From JBEKHT01 sp050012135 (GTDB lineage Bacteria > Chloroflexota > Anaerolineae > Anaerolineales > RBG-16-64-43), in assembly GCA_050012135.1 (NCBI GenBank), contig JBEKHT010000001.1:98024-162023 (forward strand): a stretch of DNA of 64,000 nucleotides, given 5' to 3'. The notes under the pieces are model-generated. The model was given only the letters and a program-made list of their open reading frames with translations, did no database searches and was not told the DNA's origin. A program made the translations under genes and the position numbers. Numbering within the stretch: position 1 is the stretch's first letter; every line of letters begins with the position of its first letter. Of this stretch, positions 41,901-49,800 are shown piece by piece.

Positions 41901-41956
41901 ACATTGCTCGTCTTCCAAAGGGACTGGTCGACCTTTCGAAACTTGAGGGCTTTTGA
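38921..41956 (+). CDS. glyQS: Fused glycyl-tRNA synthetase (alpha plus beta subunits)
   Basis: One 1011-residue frame holds both subunits of the bacterial-type GlyRS. Residues 1 to about 290 are the catalytic alpha part, with QGCLIWQPYYTQVGAGTMNPATFLR, GRYGENPNRLGQYYQFQVILKP and PSVEITYGIERI visible. A short linker near 295-318 leads to the beta part, which opens with FLLEIGTEELPSGDL near 321-335. That part includes the HD-like domain and ends with a DALR-type anticodon-binding domain. Such fusions are known in Chlamydia, plant organelles and some other bacteria. In most bacteria glyQ and glyS are separate. The frame is continuous with no sign of error. Confidence 0.95.
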   Translation: MTPPTFQRVILDLQEFWERQGCLIWQPYYTQVGAGTMNPATFLRVLGPEPWRVAYVEPSVRPADGRYGENPNRLGQYYQFQVILKPDPGNPQEIFLDSLEALGIPLKEHDIRFVEDNWEQPALGAWGLGWEVWLDGQEIAQFTYFQQAGGVPLEVPSVEITYGIERILMTLQKVSHFKEIRWVADVTYGDVLLQSEQEHSRYNFETADVGRLRAAYGLFAEEARAALAAGLVLPAHDYVLKCSHTFNVMDARGSVGVTERAHFFGQMRQLASQVARAYLDQRRALGFPLASKFPRPNPEPLPRAQAATGLPGEAASLGPAPFLLEIGTEELPSGDLDQALEQLGSAFRRLVLDAHRLPYRGLEILGTPRRLVIHVDEMAPRTEASRELVKGPAETAAFDPEGKPTPALLGWARKNGIGEAALGPGLIREIGGRRYVALEVAVEGEGTVDLLAALLPVVLGEIRFDKTVRWNATGVPFSRPIRWLVALFGGRVVEFEFAGVRSDRVTRGLRLSAAEEIVVATPPSYFEGMKAEGIELSVPLRRAEIWSQVGTLAREAGGTIREDPRLLAEVANLVESPRALRGSFDPAYLDLPPEVLVSVMKRHQRYFPIEKKGKLLPYFVTVRNGDDRGVEMVREGNEHVLRARFADAEYFIREDRKHPLEQFLPRLGTLTFQTRLGSMLEKSRRVETLVEGLIPLVGLAPVQAEAARRAAHLCKADLVTQMVVEMTSLQGVMGRYYALDSGESPETALAIYEHYLPRGAEDELPQSGAGVAVGLADRLDSLAGLFAVGLVPSGTSDPFALRRAAIGIVQTLISRAISFDLRRGIDLAVALQPVAVTTEVPVEVFEFLLGRLKAVLSDSGLRHDVVEAVVAECGHDPHQAREMALELTHWMQRSDWPQILAAYARCVRITRDFRESFAVEPQRFAISAEAELWEAVQRLESLARDLVARHTWTLNGWLEAFVPMVPRISKFFEDVLVMAEEEPLRKNRLGLLQHIARLPKGLVDLSKLEGF

Positions 41957-41967
41957 GAACCCCGCCG

Positions 41968-41994
41968 TTGCGACCCGGACGGCTGTGCTATACT
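41968..41994 (+). promoter_or_regulatory. Promoter of the TPR gene
   Basis: TGC-TATACT at 41986-41994 is a good extended -10. A TTGCGA at 41968-41973 is spaced by 15 bases. The start would be near 42001, only 25 bases before the ATG. Confidence 0.6.
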
Positions 41995-42025
41995 GATGGA
42001 CCAACGCGTCTTCTGAGAGCAGGCA

Positions 42026-44356
42026 ATGGCCGGCCGGCGTGACGTCTACGATCAAGCCCTGCGCCAGGGTAACAGTGCGGCTTGGGATCAAAAATGGGAG
42101 CACGCCCTGGCTGCCTATCGCCGAGCCTTAGAGGAATTCCCCGGCGACGCGAGTGCCCTGGAGCATCTGGCCCTGGCCCATGTGCAACTCGGGCAACTGG
42201 ATCAGGCACTGGAAATGTACCGGCAGTCGGCCAGTGCGGATCCCACCAATCCCATCCCCCAGGAGAAGATCGCAGAAATTCTCGAGCGGCGAGGTCAGAG
42301 CGCGGATGCCGTTCGCGGCTACCTTGCCTCCGCGGACTTGTATCTGGGGCGCCACGAGGCGGATAAGGCAATTGATGACTGGGTAGCCGCCTCTCGCTTG
42401 GCACCGGATAATCTCCTGGCCCGGTCGCGTCTGGCCTTGGGGACCGAACGCACCGGGCGGGTGCGTCAAGCGGTGACCGAGTACTTGGCCCTGGCGGCGA
42501 TCCTGCAAAAAAGCGGGCAAAATGAAAAGGCCGGGCAGGCCATCGAACAAGGCCTGCGTCTGGCGCCCGGCAATACCGAGCTCCTGCGAGCGAAGGCCGC
42601 CCTCCAGACGAGCGAGGTCCTGGCCATTCCTCCGCCGATCCGCCCTCGGGGGACGGCGCCGCTCGTGGCCCCCCAGGCGGCTGTCCCACCCGGACCCAAA
42701 GAAAAAGAATCTGAGGTCCCGGCCACCAATCCCTTTGAACTGGCCCAGCACACCGCCATCACCTTAATAGCCGAGCTCTTGTTCGAGGCCGGCCAGCTGA
42801 CACCGGCTCAGCCTCGGGCCGGGTTGGAGGACTACGACACCGGCAACAACCCCTCCACCTCGCGCGACGAGATGCTGCCCTACCTAGCCCAGGCGGTCGA
42901 CGCCTTTAGCCGGGGGATGGCCAAAGAGACCCAGACGGCGCTGGAGCGAGCCATCCGAGTGGGCTGCGATCATCCGGCCGTGCATTTTGCATTGGGTGCG
43001 ATGCTGCTAGGGGCGAGGGATGCCCGCGGCGCAGTTCCCTCGCTACAGCGTGCGGTGGATCACCCCGCTCTGTCCACCGGTGCGCATTTCGGACTGGGCC
43101 GGGCCTACCGCCAGCTGGAACAGCCGTACCCATCGGCTCTCCATTTCCTGTCCGCGCTGCAACAGGCTGACCTGACGACCGTTCCCGAGGAGATGCGTGA
43201 AACCTTGCAGCGCCAATATGAAACGTTTCTGGAGGTGGACGAGCCCAGCCAGTCCGCCTCGCAGTGGCTGGAGAGTGCTCAACGGGTGGAGTCATTACTC
43301 AGCGGCGCGGAGTGGGAGAGCCGACTGCGCTTGGCCCGCGCCCAGCTCGATGCGGAATCGGAAGGCCACGGCCTCTTGCCCCTCGCCTCGATGCTCGCCA
43401 TGGGCCGTCCGCAGGCGTTGATCGAGGCGATGGCCTACGTGGATGCCGCCCTGCGTCGCGACCTCCTGAAGACCGCCATGGAGCAGGCGCTGCTGGCTCT
43501 CGACCAGGGACCCACTTACCTGCCTCTGCATGTGAGGATCGCCGAAATCGAACTCCGGGAGGGGCGGCAGGAGGCCTCCATCAGTAAGCTCAGGGTGGTG
43601 GCCCGCACCTACCGCATCCGCGGGGACAAGGCTCAGGCGGCGCGTGTCCTGGAGCGAATCCTGCAGCTCAGTCCCATGGATACGGGGTCTCGCACGGAAC
43701 TGATCGAACTCGCCCTCGCCCAAGATGATGTTCGCACGGCGCTGTCCCAGTATCTTGACCTGGGGGAGATCTACTCACAGCTGGCGGAACAGGACAAGGC
43801 GCGCAAGGCTTATGAGACCGCCTTGACGTTGATCCGTCCAGGAGGCCCCGATGCCTCTTGGGAAATTCAATTGCTCTATCGGCTTGGGGATCACTACCTG
43901 CAGCGGCTGGATTGGCGCTCGGCGCTTCAGGCCTACACCCGTTTGATGGAGCTGGACTCCTCCGACGAGCGAGCGGCCTCTCAGGTGATCGGCCTCTTGC
44001 TGAAACTGCGCAAAACGACGGAGGCCCAGGCGGTGCTTGACCACCTGGCGCAGGAATGGTCCCGGCAGGGACGCCAGGAGCAATTGCTGTACTGGTTTGA
44101 GGAACTGGTGCGCCTCAACCCTCAGGATCCCACGGTGCGCAAGAAGCTGGCCGAGGGCTACCAGCAGAGAGGTCGGATGCCCGAAGCCATTGCCCAGCTT
44201 GACGCTCTGGGGGAGATCCTCATCGATTCCGGTAGGACCCCAGAGGCCATCCAGGTGGTTCGGGCCATCCTCGCGCTGAACGCGCCGGGCGCGGATGGCT
44301 ATCGACGCCTCCTGCAACAGCTCGAATCCGGATCGGCGGGCACGACGCGCGGCTGA
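42026..44356 (+). CDS. Large tetratricopeptide-repeat protein
   Basis: The 776-residue protein is built from TPR helices. Typical units are seen at about residues 18-85 (WEHALAAYRRALEEFPGDASAL then LGQLDQALEMYRQSASADPTN), 125-195, 290-350 and 540-765. A proline-rich linker lies near 205-235. There is no signal peptide or membrane helix, so it should be cytosolic. TPR proteins act as scaffolds, and no enzymatic domain is evident. The next genes are cdaA and cdaR, 58 bases downstream, so it may be co-transcribed with the c-di-AMP pair; a functional link is only an inference. Confidence 0.88.
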   Translation: MAGRRDVYDQALRQGNSAAWDQKWEHALAAYRRALEEFPGDASALEHLALAHVQLGQLDQALEMYRQSASADPTNPIPQEKIAEILERRGQSADAVRGYLASADLYLGRHEADKAIDDWVAASRLAPDNLLARSRLALGTERTGRVRQAVTEYLALAAILQKSGQNEKAGQAIEQGLRLAPGNTELLRAKAALQTSEVLAIPPPIRPRGTAPLVAPQAAVPPGPKEKESEVPATNPFELAQHTAITLIAELLFEAGQLTPAQPRAGLEDYDTGNNPSTSRDEMLPYLAQAVDAFSRGMAKETQTALERAIRVGCDHPAVHFALGAMLLGARDARGAVPSLQRAVDHPALSTGAHFGLGRAYRQLEQPYPSALHFLSALQQADLTTVPEEMRETLQRQYETFLEVDEPSQSASQWLESAQRVESLLSGAEWESRLRLARAQLDAESEGHGLLPLASMLAMGRPQALIEAMAYVDAALRRDLLKTAMEQALLALDQGPTYLPLHVRIAEIELREGRQEASISKLRVVARTYRIRGDKAQAARVLERILQLSPMDTGSRTELIELALAQDDVRTALSQYLDLGEIYSQLAEQDKARKAYETALTLIRPGGPDASWEIQLLYRLGDHYLQRLDWRSALQAYTRLMELDSSDERAASQVIGLLLKLRKTTEAQAVLDHLAQEWSRQGRQEQLLYWFEELVRLNPQDPTVRKKLAEGYQQRGRMPEAIAQLDALGEILIDSGRTPEAIQVVRAILALNAPGADGYRRLLQQLESGSAGTTRG

Positions 44357-44414
44357 GGAGGCGGGCGGAGCGACCGCCTGGCCCGCTCCAGAGTCCGAAC
44401 TGGGCTCAACGACG

Positions 44415-45329
44415 ATGTCGTATTTCTTCGAAAACCTGGCCTTTGTCTTTCAACGTCTCGACTGGCTCGGCCTGTTGGACATCGGGCTCGTCACCTTGGT
44501 ATTCTTCTCGATCCTGACCGCGTTCCGGGGGACTCGGGCGGGAGTGATGCTGCGAGGTGTGGCCATCCTCATCGCGGCGGTGGCTCTTCTCACCGGATTC
44601 GCGCGATTGCCCGCCTTCTCCTGGCTGCTACGCACGGCTCTTCCCGCGCTGCTCATTGCCCTGCCGGTCGTTTTCGCTCCGGAGATCCGTCGGGCCCTCG
44701 AACGGCTGGGGCGTGCTGGTTTTCCCCGGCGGACCACTACTTCCGAGGAGGTGCCTGCCTACTTGAATCCCGTGGTCACGGCGGCACAGAGACTGGCGGA
44801 GCGCCGCCATGGCGCCTTGATCGTGATCGAAGGGGATGTGCCTCTGGGGGATTTCGCCGAAAGCGGAGTCCGGATGGAATCGCTGGTCAGCCCCGAGTTG
44901 CTGCTCCAGATCTTCTACCCGGGCACCCCTCTGCATGACGGAGCCGTGATCCTGCGCGGGGAGCGAGTCGTTGCGGCCGGCTGTGTCGTCCCCCTCTCGT
45001 CCAGCGGCAGCCTTTCGCGCTCTCCGGAGCGTACCATGGGCCTGCGCCACCGCGCCGCCCTGGGGGTGAGCGAGGTGAGCGATGGCGTGGCCGTCGTCGT
45101 GTCCGAAGAGACGGGGATCATCTCCGTCGCCCACAATGGGCGCATGATTCGGCGTTTGGATGTCCCTCGCTTGCAAAGCATCCTGCAGGCATTCGCCCGC
45201 TCACCCGGCGTTCCCTCGGCCGTGGATTGGCTTCGCACGCATTTGGGCCTTTCCCAAGCCGTCCCCCGGCGGCCTCGCGACACAGACGCAGGAACCTCGG
45301 ACTCCAAGAAGGAAGGAGCCCCAGGATGA
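44415..45329 (+). CDS. cdaA: Diadenylate cyclase CdaA
   Basis: CdaA makes the second messenger c-di-AMP from two ATP and controls potassium, osmolyte and wall homeostasis in many bacteria. The 304-residue protein has three N-terminal membrane helices (about residues 15-80). A DisA_N cyclase domain follows, with the catalytic DGAVIL near 175-180 and the RHRAALGVSE motif near 211-220. A basic, low-complexity tail of about 30 residues ends it. The stop overlaps cdaR (ATGA). The presence of c-di-AMP signalling is well supported, though its targets are not in this window. Confidence 0.95.
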   Translation: MSYFFENLAFVFQRLDWLGLLDIGLVTLVFFSILTAFRGTRAGVMLRGVAILIAAVALLTGFARLPAFSWLLRTALPALLIALPVVFAPEIRRALERLGRAGFPRRTTTSEEVPAYLNPVVTAAQRLAERRHGALIVIEGDVPLGDFAESGVRMESLVSPELLLQIFYPGTPLHDGAVILRGERVVAAGCVVPLSSSGSLSRSPERTMGLRHRAALGVSEVSDGVAVVVSEETGIISVAHNGRMIRRLDVPRLQSILQAFARSPGVPSAVDWLRTHLGLSQAVPRRPRDTDAGTSDSKKEGAPG

Positions 45330-46561
45330 GACGGGCCTGGCACGGGCTGGTAGGTAATTTGCCTGCGTTTGCCCTGGCGCTGGTTCTGGCGCTCACGGTG
45401 TGGGCCACCGCGGTGACCAGCCAGGATCCCAATGAGACCCGCACGTTGAGCAGCCCGATCCCGATTCGAGTCGTGGGGATGGCGCCGAATCTCATCGCCG
45501 ATGAGCCTCTTCCCAAACAGGTGACCCTTACCTTGCGGGCGCCCCAGTCGGTGTGGACGCGCCTGACGTCGGCGAATATTCAGGCTGTGGCCGACCTGTC
45601 GCGCCTCGGCCCAGGCCCGCATCAGGTCCCGCTCCAACTCAAGACCGATGTCCATCCGGTTCTGGTAGAGAAGATGGACCCCAGCCAGATAGAGGTGACG
45701 CTCGAACCTCCCGCCAGCAAGAGAGTGGAGGTGCAAATCCGACTGAGCGGAACCCCGGCGGCTGGATACTCCCTTGGGACGCCTGCCTACTCACCCGATT
45801 TTGTTGCGGTGGGCGGAGGACAGTCGCAGGTGGAGGGAGTGACCTCCGTGGTGGGCTCGGTGGACGTCGAGGGAGTGCGAGCTGACCTTGATCGCCAGGT
45901 GACCCTTCAGGCCCTGGATGCCGCTGGGCAAGTGGTTTCCAGTGTAACTCTGGATCCGAGCGTCCTGCAGGTCTCCATTTCGGTCCAACAGCAAGGCGGC
46001 TACCGGGACGTGGTCGTCAAGGCCGTCATCCAGGGACAGGTCCAGAGCGGCTATCGCCTGACGGGTATTTCTGTCTATCCTCTCACGGTGACACTTTTCT
46101 CGGCCGACCCCGCCAGTTTCAGCAGCCTGCCCGGCTATGTCGCCACAGCGCCCCTCGACATTTCGGGAGCCCGGTCCGATGTGTCCGGATCGCTGCCTCT
46201 GGTCCTTCCCACGGGAGTCAATGCGGTGGGCTCCCCGCTGATCTTTGTCCAGGTGAGCGTCTCGGCCATCCAGGATAGTGAGACGATCACACGCGAGGTG
46301 CGCTATCAGGGGCAAAGCCCGGGGCTGGCGGCCAGCCTCTCCCCAGCCACCATCGACGTCGTTATCTCGGGCGCCGTTCCTCTGTTGAAAGCCCTGCGGC
46401 CCAGTGATGTGGACGTGTACCTGGACCTGTCTGGGCTAAAGCCGGGAACCTATCAGCTCCAGCCGACCTGCCATGTTCTCCTGGAGGGCTTGCAGATTGA
46501 GGCCCTGCTGCCTTCTCAAGTCGGGGTCGTCATCGCTCCGGGTCCGGTCCCGACGCCCTGA
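45326..46561 (+). CDS. cdaR: CdaR, YbbR-domain regulator of CdaA
   Basis: CdaR proteins are membrane-anchored and control the partner cyclase from outside. The 411-residue protein has one N-terminal membrane helix (about residues 9-30) and then several YbbR repeats of roughly 80 residues, with recurring patterns such as PIPIRVVGM, LRAPQSVW and VEVQIRLSGTP. The start has GGAAGGAG upstream and overlaps the cdaA stop by four bases, so the two are translated together. In Firmicutes the third gene of the operon is often glmM; here it is der. Confidence 0.92.
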   Translation: MRRAWHGLVGNLPAFALALVLALTVWATAVTSQDPNETRTLSSPIPIRVVGMAPNLIADEPLPKQVTLTLRAPQSVWTRLTSANIQAVADLSRLGPGPHQVPLQLKTDVHPVLVEKMDPSQIEVTLEPPASKRVEVQIRLSGTPAAGYSLGTPAYSPDFVAVGGGQSQVEGVTSVVGSVDVEGVRADLDRQVTLQALDAAGQVVSSVTLDPSVLQVSISVQQQGGYRDVVVKAVIQGQVQSGYRLTGISVYPLTVTLFSADPASFSSLPGYVATAPLDISGARSDVSGSLPLVLPTGVNAVGSPLIFVQVSVSAIQDSETITREVRYQGQSPGLAASLSPATIDVVISGAVPLLKALRPSDVDVYLDLSGLKPGTYQLQPTCHVLLEGLQIEALLPSQVGVVIAPGPVPTP

Positions 46562-46587
46562 GCTCTCCCTCTTTCAAGTCATTGGTC

Positions 46588-47973
46588 ATGTCGAAACCGG
46601 TTGTGGCCCTGGTGGGCGCGCCGAATGTGGGCAAGTCCACGCTCTTTAACCGGCTGGTTGGAGAGCGTCTGGCCGTGGTGGATGAGACCCCCGGGACCAC
46701 CCGGGACCGCCTGATGGCCGAATGCGAATGGACCGGGACACGTTTTGACGTCGTGGACACCGGAGGCATCGACCCAACCGCGGGGATCACGGGCGCGCTG
46801 CCGGGGCAGTCCCGCCCGCTCTCCATCGGCTCAAGCGAATACATCATCCAAATTCGCTTCCAGGCCGTAATGGCCATTCGTGACGCCGATGCGGTCCTTT
46901 TCCTCACCGACGGCTCGGCAGGACCGACCGCGGCGGACGAGGAAATCGCGGAGTTGCTTCGGCGCAACCAGCGTTCCGAGGCTGGCCGAAAGGTGCCTCC
47001 CGTGCTTCTCGTGGTCAACAAGTGTGAGAACGAGGAGGGGCAGCGGGGGATCTACGCCTTTTACCGCCTGGGATTGGGCGACCCCTGCCCGGTCTCGGCT
47101 CTACACGGGACCGGGATTGGGGAACTACTGGATGCCCTGGTGAAGCTTCTGCCCGAGGTGGAAGCGGAGGATCAACAGGAGGCGCGGGTCAGAATCGCGA
47201 TCCTGGGCAAGCCGAATGTCGGCAAGAGCAGCTTGCTGAACCGGATCTTGGGCGAGGAACGCGCGATCGTCAGCCCGATTCCCGGAACCACCCGCGACGC
47301 CGTGGATACTCAGCTCGAGGTGTCCGGGATGGCCGTGACCCTGATCGACACAGCCGGGATCCGACGCCGGGGCAAGATTGAGCTGGGGGTCGAGTACTAC
47401 AGCGTCCTGCGTGCCCTGAAGGCGATTGACCGGGCCGATGTGGCCTTGCTCGTGCTGGACGCCACGCAGGGCGTAACAGCCCAGGATGCCCACATCGCGG
47501 GCTTCATCTTGGACGCGCACAAGAGCGCCGTGGTCCTGGTCAACAAATGGGATCTCATGAGAAAGGAACCGGGTACGGTGGAGCAGTACACGGCGGAGGT
47601 CCGCACCGCCTTGAAATTCCTGGACTACGTCCCCGTGCTCTTCATTTCGGCCCTCACGGGCCAGCGGGTGGATGGGGTTCTCCCTCTCGCCTTGCGGGTG
47701 CAGGAAGAGCGCCTCGTCCGGATTCCCACCGCGGAACTCAACCGCCTGCTGCGCGAGGCGACCCAGAGACACGCTCCTCCAACCCGGGCAGGCCGAAAGC
47801 TGAAGATCTACTATGCCGCTCAAGTGCGAACGGATCCTCCCACTTTCCTCATCCACGTCAACGATCCCGAACTGGTGCACTTCACCTATCGAAGATTCCT
47901 CGAGAACGAGATCCGCCGGACTTACAGTTTCCTGGGCACCCCGCTGCAGGTCTCCTTTCGGAGACGGCGCTAG
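46588..47973 (+). CDS. der: GTPase Der (double-Era, EngA)
   Basis: Der has two GTPase domains and a KH-like domain, and helps 50S subunit maturation. The 461-residue protein has the first G1 (GAPNVGKST) near residues 10-18, G3 (DTGG) near 58-61 and G4 as NKCE, where Glu replaces the usual Asp. The second G1 (GKPNVGKSS) is near 208-216, G3 (DTAG) near 255-258 and G4 (NKWD) near 320-323. The KH-like region ends with FRRRR. The first domain also has an insertion of about 25 residues after G3. The ATG at 46588 was preferred to the TTG six bases upstream. Confidence 0.96.
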   Translation: MSKPVVALVGAPNVGKSTLFNRLVGERLAVVDETPGTTRDRLMAECEWTGTRFDVVDTGGIDPTAGITGALPGQSRPLSIGSSEYIIQIRFQAVMAIRDADAVLFLTDGSAGPTAADEEIAELLRRNQRSEAGRKVPPVLLVVNKCENEEGQRGIYAFYRLGLGDPCPVSALHGTGIGELLDALVKLLPEVEAEDQQEARVRIAILGKPNVGKSSLLNRILGEERAIVSPIPGTTRDAVDTQLEVSGMAVTLIDTAGIRRRGKIELGVEYYSVLRALKAIDRADVALLVLDATQGVTAQDAHIAGFILDAHKSAVVLVNKWDLMRKEPGTVEQYTAEVRTALKFLDYVPVLFISALTGQRVDGVLPLALRVQEERLVRIPTAELNRLLREATQRHAPPTRAGRKLKIYYAAQVRTDPPTFLIHVNDPELVHFTYRRFLENEIRRTYSFLGTPLQVSFRRRR

Positions 47974-47982
47974 GGCGAGATC

Positions 47983-48011
47983 TTGCCCGGGCTCCACTCC
48001 CGTCTTATAAT
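47983..48011 (+). promoter_or_regulatory. Promoter of lepB
   Basis: TTGCCC at 47983-47988 and a perfect TATAAT at 48006-48011 are separated by 17 bases. The start would be near 48018, about 35 bases before the TTG start codon. Confidence 0.75.
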
Positions 48012-48052
48012 CGTGCGACCCTTGCGACCCAACTGACCTTGGGGAGAAATGG

Positions 48053-48730
48053 TTGGACACAACCCAAGTCGACTCCCAGCCTCCGGAACCGCTCGTCCAT
48101 CGCAACCCTACCCGAACGATCCTGTGGGAGTTCCTTCAGACCGTCGCCCTGACCCTGTTGGTGTTTCTGGTGGTCAATCTGACCACGGCCCGAGTGCGTG
48201 TCAGTGGACCGAGCATGAGGCCGACGCTGGAGGGTGGCGAGTACATCATCGTCAGCAAGCTGTCCTACCGGCTGGGAAGGCCGCAGCGAGGGGATATTGT
48301 GGTTTTTCACTCTCCCGACCCCTCGACCAGCGAGGACCTCATCAAGCGGATCGTGGGACTGCCCGGGGACACGGTGGAGTTTGTCGACGGCCGCGTTTGG
48401 CTGAATGGCGCCGCCCTCGACGAGCCTTATGCGGTTGGGCTGACCGGTTCGGATCAGACGTGGAAGATCGGCCCCGACCAGCTGTTCGTGCTGGGAGACA
48501 ACCGAGCCTTTTCCCGGGACTCGCACAATTTTGGGCCGGTTCCTGTGAGGGATTTGGTTGGAAAGGCTTGGCTCATCTACTGGCCTCCCTCCGAGTGGGG
48601 GGCGGCGGAGCACCGCGCCGGACAGGAGGCCACGGCCGGGAGGGCCTCGAGGCAGTGGCCCGGGTCAGGGATCCTGGTCCTCGGGAGAGGCTGGCAGCCA
48701 GGTTCCCAGATCGCCCGGCCGGATGGGTAA
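48053..48730 (+). CDS. lepB: Signal peptidase I
   Basis: This membrane-bound serine protease with a Ser-Lys dyad removes signal peptides. The 225-residue protein has one N-terminal membrane helix (about residues 24-45). Catalytic Ser54 lies in SGPSMRPTL and Lys98 in LIKRIVGLPGD. Box E (LGDNRAFSRDS) follows. The TTG start is supported by GGGGAG upstream; the nearby ATG at 48049 is in another frame. About 45 residues after the usual end (WPPSEWG) are low complexity and do not resemble the family. Confidence 0.94.
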   Translation: MDTTQVDSQPPEPLVHRNPTRTILWEFLQTVALTLLVFLVVNLTTARVRVSGPSMRPTLEGGEYIIVSKLSYRLGRPQRGDIVVFHSPDPSTSEDLIKRIVGLPGDTVEFVDGRVWLNGAALDEPYAVGLTGSDQTWKIGPDQLFVLGDNRAFSRDSHNFGPVPVRDLVGKAWLIYWPPSEWGAAEHRAGQEATAGRASRQWPGSGILVLGRGWQPGSQIARPDG

Positions 48731-48820
48731 GCTCGGATCACGCGGTTTCGCGCTGAGGCAGGCCTGCCGAGCGCGGAGGGGTATCATCAGGAGGTTCGAT
48801 CCTGGGATGGACATACCGGT

Positions 48821-49144
48821 ATGCCAATGACCGAGGGAAACACAGTGGACGACCAATCTCAAGCCGCGGAAGCCTGTCCCGAGTGCCAGGTGGGCACTCT
48901 CCAGCCCCAAGTGGTTCCATACTTTGCCTATCTGGATGGCCGATTGATCACGGTTCCGGATTTTCCAGCCTGGGTTTGCGACATCTGTCATCACTGCGAA
49001 TATGATGAAGCCGCGCTGGACGACCTGCGGTCCGTGCTTGGCCCCAAAGCGACGTTGCCTGAAGACAGCAACCGGAGACGGCGCCTGACTCCGGACGAAT
49101 CCCCCTCCTGGCTGATTCATCTCCACCGAAGGCGGCGCGCCTAG
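48821..49144 (+). CDS. Small YgiT-type zinc-finger protein
   Basis: The 107-residue protein has two CxxC pairs (CPEC near residues 19-22 and CDIC near 53-56) separated by a beta-rich stretch, as in YgiT/MqsA-type zinc fingers. A basic tail, RRRR at 84-87, and an end rich in Arg and His follow. A second GTG start at 48845 has better spacing to GAGG and would drop eight residues. Related fingers are found in antitoxins, but no toxin gene is adjacent, so the role is unknown. The stop falls in CTAG at 49141-49144. Confidence 0.7.
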   Translation: MPMTEGNTVDDQSQAAEACPECQVGTLQPQVVPYFAYLDGRLITVPDFPAWVCDICHHCEYDEAALDDLRSVLGPKATLPEDSNRRRRLTPDESPSWLIHLHRRRRA

Positions 49145-49800
49145 CCCCTCCGCTTCGACCTTCCCTGCGTGCCCACGGACTGAGCCGAGGCGTTCCTCCG
49201 CATGAGGAACTCCCCTGGGGATTGGTCTCTGGTTTGCCGGAGGGCGTCCAAACCTGCCTGGGCCATGGCCCTTTCATCGGGTGTCATCGCCAGGGGAAAG
49301 GCGGCTGGGTCAGCGAGGTGGCGGTTCTGGCCATGGGTTGATCCGATCCTGAGCCGTGGCGTTCCTTCGCGGGATCTGGGACACTCTTCCTGGGCAGCCT
49401 CCCGCCGCTCTGGTTGCCGCTCGCTTTCCTGGGGCAAGGGCGCCTGGGGATGGCCGGTCGCGGCTCTGGCCCCTGGCGGAGGGAGTTCGCGGCTCGGATT
49501 GCAAGCTGCCGGTTTGGATCGCCGGGGTGCTGACGTGGCCTGGACGGTCCCGTTGCCTGGTTCTGGCGGGACCTCATTTTCACTTGGCCCGGGCATGCGC
49601 CTTGACCCCATGGTCTCCCGGGGCCATGGGATCACAGCGCTCAGGCTCCGGCGGCTCGTCCGGAGAAAACCGAGCCAGTGTGCAGGAGGCGCGCGGGGCC
49701 AGCCATGCGGCCGGCGTGGAGGACATCCTGCAACCAGCCCTGGAGGCTTGCCGGCCTTGGATCTCAGGGGAGCCCAACTTTCGTTTCTCCCTCGGCAACC
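49145..49800. other. Gene-poor gap; an open minus-strand frame of doubtful value
   Basis: No confident gene is seen in these 656 bases. On the minus strand a frame is open from 49141 to beyond 49800 and ends in the same CTAG that stops the zinc-finger gene. Its last 40 codons read like protein (TPDERAMAQAGLDALRQTRD), while the rest is Pro, Arg, Ser and Gln-rich. Several plus-strand frames are also open, as is common in GC-rich DNA. A possible minus-strand start is ATG at about 49598, with AAGG close upstream. I cannot decide if it is coding. Confidence 0.35.

Noticed and set aside
46588..47973. NKCE instead of NKxD in the first G domain of Der as a sign of a pseudogene.
   Set aside because: The frame is full length, all other motifs are intact, and Glu for Asp at this site is a mild change.
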